A stretch of DNA of 25,929 nt from a virus. The DNA is taken from positions 1 to 25,929 of IMG/VR virus record IMGVR_UViG_3300024346_004390. One strand, given 5' to 3'. The position numbers and the translations under genes were made by a program. Positions 7,907 to 14,108 of this stretch are shown here, in pieces (position 1 is the stretch's first letter; each line of letters starts with the position of its first letter). The notes below the pieces were generated by a model. That model was given only the letters and a program-made list of their open reading frames with translations. It was not told the origin of the DNA and did no database searches.

Positions 7907-8564
7907 GGGAACTTAATGCCCTCCAACTGAGTGGGAATAGGCGGGAACAGATAGCCCCCACTAGGTGAGCATAGTGTTGCACCTCCCGCTGAGAGTGAGC
8001 GTCTACTCTCAGTTCATACATTCTAGACCAGCCGTATAGGCTGCCAGTCCAGATCCAGTCCGTCATCATTGACTGCGGTAGAATAGCTCTAGCCTGTTCA
8101 GCACAGACGCCGTCTGCTAACATTGCATTGTATGCTTGTAGAGCAGCACGGCAACTAGTGTTCATAGCAAGACGGTGGGAGGATGTAAACATATTGATTA
8201 CATCAGACGATCCCTGCTTTACATTATCTGCTGAGTTGCGGAGTGAGTCTGGCAACCAGAACTCTGGCTCAGAGTTAACATACCGGCGGCTCACCTCATT
8301 CCACGAGAACCCAACCTGATGCTTAGCTAACTGTCTAGCTACAAAGATTGGAGCTTTGAACCGCAGCTGTAGGGTACAGTGTGCGAACGGGCTCCAGTGA
8401 TTGTGCTTTGCTAGGTAGGTAATTAACTTCTCGTTCTGATGTGGTGTGAATGCGTCTGCCGTCTTATCCATTGAGACTCGAGCTGAGTCACACACCGTAT
8501 CGTCTCCTCCCATATGATTCATGTACTGAACTAAGCTGTCTTCATTGCCTGTGTAGATCTTCAT
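7896..8564 (-). CDS. thyX: Flavin-dependent thymidylate synthase
   Basis: A 222-residue ThyX that methylates dUMP to dTMP with methylene-tetrahydrofolate and reduced FAD. The segment KHQVGFSWNEVSRRY (81-95) matches the ThyX signature in its second half (SxNExSxRY), while the canonical RHR at its start is replaced. Histidine- and arginine-rich segments near the C-terminus (VDAHSQREVQHYAHL) fit the nucleotide-binding helix. The ATG at 8564 has AAGGAG six bases upstream. It lies directly downstream of the tRNA-Arg gene and overlaps the deaminase by 11 bases, forming a dTMP-supply pair. Confidence 0.9.
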   Translation of the reverse strand: MKIYTGNEDSLVQYMNHMGGDDTVCDSARVSMDKTADAFTPHQNEKLITYLAKHNHWSPFAHCTLQLRFKAPIFVARQLAKHQVGFSWNEVSRRYVNSEPEFWLPDSLRNSADNVKQGSSDVINMFTSSHRLAMNTSCRAALQAYNAMLADGVCAEQARAILPQSMMTDWIWTGSLYGWSRMYELRVDAHSQREVQHYAHLVGAICSRLFPLSWRALSSREL

Positions 8565-8580
8565 AGCTGTCTCCTTGTAA

Positions 8581-8654
8581 CATTCCCGATTGGACTTGAA
8601 CCAATAACCCCCAGCTTAGAAGGCTGGTGCTCTATCCAGTTGAGCTACGGGAAT
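8581..8654 (-). tRNA. tRNA-Arg (anticodon UCU)
   Basis: A 74-nt cloverleaf: acceptor ATTCCCG pairs with CGGGAAT, D-stem GCTC/GAGC, anticodon stem CCAGC/GCTGG around the loop CTTCTAA (anticodon TCT), T-arm ATTGG-TTCAAGT-CCAAT, discriminator G. No CCA is encoded (TTA follows). It reads AGA/AGG codons. It sits between thyX and the first dockerin gene and is transcribed with them. Confidence 0.93.
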
Positions 8655-8659
8655 AATGT

Positions 8660-9343
8660 TTAGTTGGTCGGTGTCCATGCCTCTAAGAGTAGAGTCATGT
8701 CAGCTGCGCTGGTTGTACCGTCTCCAGTCACATCCCCCAGTGGGGTGTTCCATGCTACGGTAAGCATAGCTAGATCAGCACTGTTGACGGCACCATCCAT
8801 GTTGAGGTCAGCAGCCGCATAGTAGTGGCACCCAAACTCACCATGAGTGTGAGCCCGAATGTTAACACCGATAGAGTGTCTAACCCACGGAGTACTGAGG
8901 GTCTCAATATCCTCTGGCATACTCCACAGTAGCACCTGTTCGGTACTAGTTGTAGAGATGACGAGAGGTAGTAGTGAGTCGAACATGATCTCATTCTTGA
9001 ATGTGAACCAGTGCTTCCACCCGGCCTCTACTAGATCTAGTCGCTGTGCCTCGAGGTCTGCATGACATGAGGCGGGATACGATAGCTTGATACGCCACGA
9101 CTTATTAGCGTCGTAACGATCAGAGCTTAGATCAATGGCGAACCCTGCATCTCTGTCAGAGCCGTTAACACAGGTGATCACCGTACCATTTGCCTCGACG
9201 GCAGATATGGCTCCCAGTTGACCACTGGTTATGATTGCGTTGCCCGTAGATTCCATGTGACCAATGTGATTAAGATGACGGACATGATCTAGGTTAATTG
9301 GTAGGAGCCTCAGCCCCACGTAAAGATAATACATTGTTGTCAT
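8660..9343 (-). CDS. Dockerin-repeat protein with an unrecognised N-terminal domain
   Basis: A 227-residue protein. The last 50 residues hold two dockerin type I/EF-hand-like calcium-binding repeats, DLNMDGAVNSADLAMLTVAW (179-198) and DVTGDGTTSAADMTLLLEAW (204-223), with the DxNxDG...DL..L pattern. The first 175 residues are beta-rich by composition and unrecognised. No convincing signal peptide is seen. Such repeats are abundant in planctomycete extracellular proteins and rare in phages. AAAGGAA precedes the ATG by six bases. The gene lies between two tRNA genes and next to a second dockerin gene, together looking like a host-derived cargo block. A virion or cell-surface role is possible; function is unknown. 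Confidence 0.75.
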   Translation of the reverse strand: MTTMYYLYVGLRLLPINLDHVRHLNHIGHMESTGNAIITSGQLGAISAVEANGTVITCVNGSDRDAGFAIDLSSDRYDANKSWRIKLSYPASCHADLEAQRLDLVEAGWKHWFTFKNEIMFDSLLPLVISTTSTEQVLLWSMPEDIETLSTPWVRHSIGVNIRAHTHGEFGCHYYAAADLNMDGAVNSADLAMLTVAWNTPLGDVTGDGTTSAADMTLLLEAWTPTN

Positions 9344-9480
9344 TGTTGTTCCTTTCTAAGTGTGCCTGTAAGGTACGATCTTACATTCCGCTATAACTTC
9401 TAAGGCCGTAGAGTTAACTGTTGTGGCGGGTAATTCCGAGGTAGGGTATCTCAACCCATCTATTTATACGAAAGCACGGA
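9344..9480. other. Gene-free spacer between dockerin gene and tRNA-Leu
   Basis: Contains no ORF with a ribosome-binding site. One perfect short hairpin is visible: TGTAAG, a seven-base loop, CTTACA, at about 9367-9385. It has no adjoining T-run, so it is not a textbook terminator; it could process the tRNA transcript. I looked for a second tRNA here and found no credible T-arm or anticodon arm. Confidence 0.4.
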
Positions 9481-9562
9481 TGGCTATGGCGGGACTTGAA
9501 CCCGCATACTTTAGGGTGTCAGATTTTAAGTCTGATGCGTTTGCCAATTTCGCCACACAGCC
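9481..9562 (-). tRNA. tRNA-Leu (anticodon UAA)
   Basis: An 82-nt class II tRNA. Acceptor GGCTGTG pairs with CATAGCC (one wobble), D-loop contains the conserved GG, anticodon stem TCAGA/TCTGA encloses CTTAAAA (anticodon TAA), the variable arm is 13 bases, and the T-arm is GCGGG-TTCAAGT-CCCGC; discriminator A. No CCA is encoded. It reads UUA/UUG codons. It lies between the two dockerin genes. Confidence 0.94.
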
Positions 9563-9585
9563 TATAGGTCTAAATTATTTGGGCC

Positions 9586-10389
9586 TTATTGATCACATAC
9601 ACCACAGTGGGGACACGGCCCCCATGCGGATAGTAGGATTGATAAATCTTGAGTGTCAACTCCGCCGTCATGGTTGAAGTCTCCAAACTGGGGGTCTATT
9701 AGTCCCCCCCAGTTCTGCATTAAGAGGGCAAGGTCGGTTGCGTTAACCTCCACATTTCCATTCTCGTCTGTACCAGACAGGTTCCCGATGCACTCACAGT
9801 CATCGGGAATAAAGTTATGGTTGTAATCACTACAGAGAACGTCTAAGATCTCAGCAAGATCAACGATGCCGTTGCTATTGCAGTCGCTCTCATACTCAGC
9901 TAGGTAAGTTCTAACCATCTCGTTTCCACACGGAACAGAACACTGGCCGGTTGGAAGCGTGTCCCAACACATGACCGGACCAATCACACACTCTTGATTA
10001 CGGAACATGAGGTAGTTACTACATCCATTGGGGGGCGAGTACATACCACCCAACCACGGTGACCATGACCACGGCTCGTCTCGTACCCATTTCCATACCC
10101 CGTCTTCCTTATAGGCACCAATCCACGGGCCGAAGACTCCGTTCCATCCGCCCCTAGTAGTTCTAATAACGTTCTGAAGTACCCAGACTGACTCAGCCTC
10201 CGTTGTTAATGTGGCTAAGTGTCCGTTGGTTTGATTCAATGCGCCCACAGAATCTGACCAGCTCTTATTAGTTCCACTGAGGATACCGTAGACGTGACCA
10301 TTGCCTCCGTCCTCTACACGCCAGATGACCCACTTAGTGGGGGGCGCTGATACGAGAATACTTGCGATAATAGATGTCATAATAATCAT
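9586..10389 (-). CDS. Secreted C-type lectin-like protein with dockerin repeats
   Basis: A 267-residue protein starting at ATG 10389 (AAGGA eight bases upstream; ATGA overlap with the previous gene). Residues 1-16 form a short hydrophobic signal-peptide-like segment (MTSIIASILVSAPP from residue 4). Residues about 43-167 resemble a C-type lectin domain (SWSDSVGALNQTNGHLATLT, WIGAYKEDGVWKWV, final YLAEYE). A DCNSNGIVDLAEI segment (169-181) and two dockerin-like repeats (208-228 and 237-257, the latter DFNHDGGVDTQDLSILLSAW) follow, then a Cys-rich end. Lectin plus 'DCNxNGxxD' plus dockerin is a planctomycete extracellular signature. Likely calcium- and glycan-binding, exported from the infected cell; role in infection unknown. 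Confidence 0.75.
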   Translation of the reverse strand: MIIMTSIIASILVSAPPTKWVIWRVEDGGNGHVYGILSGTNKSWSDSVGALNQTNGHLATLTTEAESVWVLQNVIRTTRGGWNGVFGPWIGAYKEDGVWKWVRDEPWSWSPWLGGMYSPPNGCSNYLMFRNQECVIGPVMCWDTLPTGQCSVPCGNEMVRTYLAEYESDCNSNGIVDLAEILDVLCSDYNHNFIPDDCECIGNLSGTDENGNVEVNATDLALLMQNWGGLIDPQFGDFNHDGGVDTQDLSILLSAWGPCPHCGVCDQ

Positions 10390-10733
10390 GGTGTTTCCTT
10401 GTAGCAGTCCCATCCCCGATCTTCCGCACATTCTGCTTGATCATCAACATGGTAATAGGTAGAATAAATTGCGGACAAATTACAAACCTCACGCCGCGCC
10501 TCGTCCCGTTCCTCACGGAGTTTGTCGCGCTCCGTGCGAATTGTCTGCCAGTTGATATCGGCGGCTGTCAGCCACATCTTGTGTTGGACAAGCTCCTCTC
10601 GAAGGTCTTTGAGGTCTTCCTTAAGTGCTCTGTTCCACAGGCAAACCCCCATGATTCCCATGTGGTCTGCCCAAGGCACACCGCACGATGCACATGTTGG
10701 TTTGGGTTCGTTACTAATAGCGTCTCTGGTCAC
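10386..10733 (-). CDS. Hypothetical protein with zinc-knuckle-like N-terminus and coiled coil
   Basis: A 115-residue protein starting with GTG at 10733, overlapping the upstream stop as GTGA. It has CASCGVPW (14-21) with further His/Cys residues (H24, C31), a long charged helix (about 36-85, many E/R/K heptads), and a C-terminal ECAEDRGWDCYKE motif like those that end small phage proteins of unknown function. The cysteine pair plus H/C could bind one zinc ion. It is immediately upstream of the lectin-dockerin gene and co-translated with it. Confidence 0.65.
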   Translation of the reverse strand: MTRDAISNEPKPTCASCGVPWADHMGIMGVCLWNRALKEDLKDLREELVQHKMWLTAADINWQTIRTERDKLREERDEARREVCNLSAIYSTYYHVDDQAECAEDRGWDCYKETP

Positions 10734-10906
10734 GGTGTTCCCTCTGCGTTCATGTCGATATACTCTCTACCCCACTCAATCATGCCGCACTCGATGTCAT
10801 CTGCGTCTACGCCCCGCAACTCTTCTTCCGTCCAAATGACAACCGCACATCCTTGACCGTGTAACCATTGCATTATGGAAGCTATGTTTGGATCGAGTTG
10901 TTTCAT
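10730..10906 (-). CDS. Hypothetical protein, 58 aa
   Basis: An ORF starting at ATG 10906 with AGGAGG six bases upstream, overlapping the previous stop by one base (TAATG) and the next GTG by four bases. The protein, beginning MKQLDPNIASIMQWLHGQ, is small, acidic and without recognised motif. The strong ribosome-binding site and exact tiling support it. Confidence 0.6.
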   Translation of the reverse strand: MKQLDPNIASIMQWLHGQGCAVVIWTEEELRGVDADDIECGMIEWGREYIDMNAEGTP

Positions 10907-11328
10907 TATGCCTCCTGTATTGACTCAAAGATAAGTTCGGTGCACCCTAAGAACTCATCTTCACCTTCTGGCTCAATCTGCGGCCCACAGTACACTTGCC
11001 ACGGATCATCCTTGATGTCCTGCTCCAACTCCTCAAGGGGTTTACTTGAGTAGACCTCGTAAGACTCGCGAATCTGATGTGTTGCAATTACGGTGACGGT
11101 GTACTTTTTCATGGTGTCTACTTCTTTAGTCTTCATACTTTCAAAGTACAGGCTATGTGTGTGGACAGGATCTGAATCTGTCATGTCTCCTTCGAGTTCA
11201 CGAATAACCATGTAAGGATCATCACGAATCGCCTGAGCTAGTTGCTTAGCGTCGGTTTCATCGGGAACATCAATCTCCCATAGCTCTCTATCTTCGCGGG
11301 TGCATTTCAAAATAACCGTGTACTTCAT
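10906..11328 (-). CDS. Internally duplicated small protein (two 65-residue repeats)
   Basis: A 140-residue protein made of two related halves. The first starts KYTVILKCTREDRELWEIDV and ends HTHSLYFESM; the second starts KKYTVTVIATHQIRESYEV and ends TELIFESIQ. Both share the plan of strand, acidic linker, 'L.Q.I.DDP' helix (AQAIRDDPYMV and EQDIKDDPWQV) and a final strand. This looks like tandem duplication of one domain followed by divergence. AAGGAG lies six bases upstream of the ATG. An internal ATG (11106) stands at the repeat junction. No known family recognised. Confidence 0.65.
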   Translation of the reverse strand: MKYTVILKCTREDRELWEIDVPDETDAKQLAQAIRDDPYMVIRELEGDMTDSDPVHTHSLYFESMKTKEVDTMKKYTVTVIATHQIRESYEVYSSKPLEELEQDIKDDPWQVYCGPQIEPEGEDEFLGCTELIFESIQEA

Positions 11329-11337
11329 AGTATCTCC

Positions 11338-11577
11338 TTAGAATGAGAGGGTATCGAGGATGCGAACTAAAGTCTTGGTGTCGAACGATGCAACAGAGGT
11401 ATTACCCTCAGAATCAGTGAGGTGGATTTCAACCACGCCTTCGTTGTCTGAGTCATACTTAATGATCATGAGGGGGATGTTAGTGTTGTCATCTCCCATA
11501 TAGCCATCAATCTCTGCCGTCATACCAAATGATTGCTGCATTGTGGATGCGATGTCGTAGTTGTAAAGGTTACTCAT
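11338..11577 (-). CDS. Hypothetical protein, 79 aa
   Basis: Starts at ATG 11577, two bases after the stop of the RusA gene; a TTG six bases earlier is possible but the ATG has GGAG at suitable spacing. The acidic protein begins MSNLYNYDIASTMQQSFG and has an alternating beta pattern (MIIKYDSDNEGVVEIHL). Family not recognised. Confidence 0.6.
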   Translation of the reverse strand: MSNLYNYDIASTMQQSFGMTAEIDGYMGDDNTNIPLMIIKYDSDNEGVVEIHLTDSEGNTSVASFDTKTLVRILDTLSF

Positions 11578-11579
11578 TT

Positions 11580-11945
11580 TCAATACTCCTTGATTGTTAG
11601 GGTGAAATATCCATCTGACTTAGACCATGACTTGTTTACTTCTAGCTCAACGATAAGACTATCATCGACCCAGACTAACTCATTGCATGAGTCTAGAACT
11701 GCCTTAGCATAGTTGTCAACATCTGGCTTGGGATACTTTAACTTACTCGTCTTTGGTTTCTTAGGGTGGATCCCAACTGTTACTGACATGCAGTAATCAA
11801 GAGGAACCCACCCCTTAAACATCTCACGAAGTACTGGTTGTACGGAGTCACGAAAGACTACATACGGGCCAGTGTAGTAAGATCCCCATCTGCCCACCCT
11901 AGGTCTACTAGCGGGGACAGGATTAACGGGGATCGTCCACTTCAT
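11580..11945 (-). CDS. RusA-family Holliday junction resolvase
   Basis: A 121-residue protein with the family layout: N-terminal WTIPVNPVPASRPRVGR, then PKPDVDNYAKAVLD (72-85) and VWVDDSLIVEL (91-101). D75, D77, K81 and D94/D95 correspond to the catalytic acids and lysine of E. coli RusA (D70, D72, K76, D91). It cleaves branched DNA formed in replication and recombination before packaging. T7 uses the unrelated gp3 endonuclease I at this map position, directly after the single-strand-binding protein, so RusA appears to substitute for it. One-base TAATG overlap with the upstream SSB gene. Confidence 0.85.
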   Translation of the reverse strand: MKWTIPVNPVPASRPRVGRWGSYYTGPYVVFRDSVQPVLREMFKGWVPLDYCMSVTVGIHPKKPKTSKLKYPKPDVDNYAKAVLDSCNELVWVDDSLIVELEVNKSWSKSDGYFTLTIKEY

Positions 11946-12487
11946 TAGAATGGAATCTCGTCATCAGTAATCCCTACTGTCGGATCCTTGCTGAACTTTG
12001 CTGGCGCTTCCGCTGCGGTACCGACGAAGCCGCCGTCCACAGTAGAGAATCCATTAGTCGTAACAACCGCCACAGCGTTCTTCTGAACAATCTGTACTCC
12101 ATTGAGGTAGAAGGACATGGACTTGTTAGCGCCCTTGACCACGGTGAATGGCCCAAGGCGGAGGCGAACAACATCGGTTGCCCACGGAACTTCTTCCGTG
12201 TACTGAGCTGTTGCATCCTGACATGGGAACTTCGTCATGCCCTTCTTAGCAAACTGGTTAGACTTGAATGAGATGGCACGGATACCGTCCTTCTCATAGA
12301 TGCCGTTGATCTTCTTGACCCCGTTCTCCTTAGCAACAGCGTTGAGCTGAGCCTCGAGTTCCTTGGTCAGAAGGACGGTGATGTTATGCACACCCTCGTC
12401 GCTGAAGCGGGTGTCCAACTTATTAAGGTTGGACCACTTGACTTCGATCTGCGCTGTCACGATACCCTTGATGCGTTCATTGGCCAT
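11945..12487 (-). CDS. Single-stranded DNA-binding protein (T7 gp2.5-like)
   Basis: A 180-residue beta-rich protein with an acidic, aromatic C-terminal tail (ITDDEIPF), the hallmark by which gp2.5 and bacterial SSB proteins contact polymerase and helicase. Context is typical: after RNA polymerase and before the resolvase, primase-helicase and polymerase. Basic and aromatic residues in the core (e.g. AISFKSNQFAKKGMTKFP) fit an OB fold. It coats template strands and recruits replication partners. Overlaps the preceding small gene by 11 bases. Assignment rests on tail, size and synteny more than on core motifs. Confidence 0.75.
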   Translation of the reverse strand: MANERIKGIVTAQIEVKWSNLNKLDTRFSDEGVHNITVLLTKELEAQLNAVAKENGVKKINGIYEKDGIRAISFKSNQFAKKGMTKFPCQDATAQYTEEVPWATDVVRLRLGPFTVVKGANKSMSFYLNGVQIVQKNAVAVVTTNGFSTVDGGFVGTAAEAPAKFSKDPTVGITDDEIPF

Positions 12488-12674
12488 TTGTGTCGTTATC
12501 CTTGTTGATGTTATCGATGTTGCCGTCTACATATGCCTTGACTTCGGTAAGAGTTGCCTGCCAGTTAGCAAGGCACTGAGAGATCTGTCCCAGTACCGAT
12601 ACAACTTCATCAGCACGGATGATCTTCATCTTCTCGTCTGGGGTTCCTACTACGCCTGTTTGTTCATCACTCAT
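12477..12674 (-). CDS. Hypothetical protein, 65 aa
   Basis: A small acidic protein beginning MSDEQTGVVGTPDEKMKII, with a helical middle (VSVLGQISQCLANWQATLTE). It is linked by ATGA to the HExxH protein upstream and overlaps the SSB start by 11 bases. No family recognised. Its start resembles, in the first five residues only, that of the gene at 17257-17520. Confidence 0.55.
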   Translation of the reverse strand: MSDEQTGVVGTPDEKMKIIRADEVVSVLGQISQCLANWQATLTEVKAYVDGNIDNINKDNDTNGQ

Positions 12675-13039
12675 GGGGTTTCCTTTAATAGAGCACTTGA
12701 AAGAATGTTAATAAACTGTTCCGCTGCCAGTTCCCAGTGCTCATCGGGAACTTTGGTAGCGAAGCCAGCTGCTGCTTCGAGAGGGAAAAGGCTTAGGTGC
12801 AGAAGCTCATGCACCAAAGTCTGGATTGGAAGGTCTGTCTTGTCAATGGCTAGGTTGACATGGTACTTAGGGTGGAGGATCATGATACTAGACACCATGT
12901 GATTGGGGTCGAAGTCATTAGATCCATAAGCTTGAGGGTGGTCTGTTGGTTTAGACCAGTTCACGCTTATCTTCCACTGCTGTAGTCCAAGTCTGCCTTG
13001 CCAGAACTTACATTCCTTACGCAATTGTGTGATGTTCAC
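12671..13039 (-). CDS. HExxH zinc-metallopeptidase-like protein
   Basis: A 122-residue protein with LVHELLHL (75-82): H77, E78 and H81 form the HExxH zinc site on a predicted helix. A downstream acidic helix (EHWELAAEQFINIL) may supply a third ligand, E103 or nearby. The size and the N-terminal WQGRLGLQQWKISV resemble small phage-encoded minimal metallopeptidase-fold proteins. Whether it cleaves a host protein, such as a repressor or defence factor, cannot be told. Overlaps the phosphoesterase and the following gene as ATGA. Confidence 0.6.
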   Translation of the reverse strand: MNITQLRKECKFWQGRLGLQQWKISVNWSKPTDHPQAYGSNDFDPNHMVSSIMILHPKYHVNLAIDKTDLPIQTLVHELLHLSLFPLEAAAGFATKVPDEHWELAAEQFINILSSALLKETP

Positions 13040-13692
13040 AGGTCCATTAACTCCAAATATGGTTGACCGTCAATCACAACACCACAGGACACAATGGGCT
13101 TCTTAAGGAATGATGCCCCGTAGGACATCAATGGGTGGTTACGATCCACTCCAGACCCAACACTCATGCCGAACAACTTAGTGTTCGGCCCACAGATCCA
13201 GTTGATGCTAGCCACACTGTGGTAGTGACCGATCACAACACTTTGAAGTCGCATCTTCGCAGCGTTGAATGCTGGATACTGTGAACTAGCGCCCACCCCA
13301 TGATAGAAGTGAACCCCGTCAAACTCTACTGACCGTACCCAATCCCATGTCGGGGTGTTGTACACCTCAGCATAGCCCTTGAGGTAGCAGTCAGGGATAC
13401 CAGAGTCAGCAGCCAGACGAGCAACTCGCTCGTCGTGATTGCCGATGGTAACAGTAGCCGTAGGAAATGCACGGCTCCACTTAGTGATGCCCTTCATAGC
13501 CTGATGGTACTCATCCATTGCAGCGGGATGCTCTGGATGCTTCTTATGGAAGGAGATCGACGCATGATCCACCACATCACCAATGAATACAGTGTTGTTA
13601 GTCTTGTATTTGTCCCTTATTTTCCTCACAAAGTCAAGGTACTTAGGGTGGGTGGCAGGGCAGTGAAGATCACCGATGATTAAAGTTCGCAT
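13036..13692 (-). CDS. Calcineurin-like metallophosphoesterase
   Basis: A 218-residue enzyme with the complete metallophosphoesterase motif series: GDLH (7-10), GDVVDH (38-43), GNHDE (84-88), YHG (130-132) and GHYHS (155-159). These residues hold two metal ions for phosphoester hydrolysis. The ATG at 13692 has GGAGG four bases upstream; an upstream frame extension lacks one. It overlaps the previous small gene by 23 bases. Phage members of this superfamily include nucleases, phosphatases and cyclic-nucleotide hydrolases; substrate is not evident here. It lies between RNA polymerase and the SSB. Confidence 0.85.
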   Translation of the reverse strand: MRTLIIGDLHCPATHPKYLDFVRKIRDKYKTNNTVFIGDVVDHASISFHKKHPEHPAAMDEYHQAMKGITKWSRAFPTATVTIGNHDERVARLAADSGIPDCYLKGYAEVYNTPTWDWVRSVEFDGVHFYHGVGASSQYPAFNAAKMRLQSVVIGHYHSVASINWICGPNTKLFGMSVGSGVDRNHPLMSYGASFLKKPIVSCGVVIDGQPYLELMDL

Positions 13693-13864
13693 TGAACCTC
13701 CACAGATCAGCGATGCTTGGATCTCCCTCGTACACATCGACTTCACCACGGCGGTGAGCCTTCTGTGTTTCATTCAGGTGAGAGATGTCATCGTATGTGA
13801 ACACCTTACCATTTGGCCTTACTAAGTCAGTCTTCTTCTTCTTCATCGGTGGAAGTTCTTCCAT
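13670..13864 (-). CDS. Hypothetical protein, 64 aa
   Basis: Begins at ATG 13864 with AGGAGG nine bases upstream; overlaps neighbouring genes by 38 and 23 bases. The protein starts MEELPPMKKKKTDLVRPNG, basic first and then polar (FTYDDISHLNETQKAHRRG). A second in-frame ATG at 13846 is possible but lacks a ribosome-binding site. No recognised family. Confidence 0.55.
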   Translation of the reverse strand: MEELPPMKKKKTDLVRPNGKVFTYDDISHLNETQKAHRRGEVDVYEGDPSIADLWRFNANFNHR

Positions 13865-14108
13865 GATTTTTATCCTCCTCTACAAAGATGTCAAGTACGA
13901 CATGGTTAACCTTCTTAGCCTTCTTAGCCTCGAGGTATTGGATTAGAAACTCTAGCAACGTCTTGTGAACGAACGGCGTTGAGCACAAGAACCTAAGGGT
14001 TACCTTCTCACGGGGTGGCGGGTCTAGCATCATGGTGTTGTAGATTAGTAACACTGATGCTTCGATTGCCCCCTCACAATTAACTAGAACAACTTCGTCT
14101 TCTTTCAA
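13827..14108 (-). CDS. Hypothetical protein, 93 aa
   Basis: Probably starts with TTG at 14108, overlapping the RNA polymerase stop as TTGA; the ribosome-binding site is weak, so translational coupling is inferred. The protein has mixed alpha/beta character (VTLRFLCSTPFVHKTLLEFL) and a very acidic C-terminus (DEEEED). Function unknown. The 3' end overlaps the next gene by 38 bases. Confidence 0.55.
   Translation of the reverse strand: MKEDEVVLVNCEGAIEASVLLIYNTMMLDPPPREKVTLRFLCSTPFVHKTLLEFLIQYLEAKKAKKVNHVVLDIFVEEDKNHGRTSTDEEEED

Noticed and set aside
8125-8150. Partial match to the 20-nt element (TATGCTTGTAG) inside thyX
   Set aside because: Only about 11 bases match and it lies in conserved coding sequence; treated as chance.
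9423-9677. Plus-strand ORF of 84 codons
   Set aside because: Runs across the tRNA-Leu gene and opposes all transcription here.
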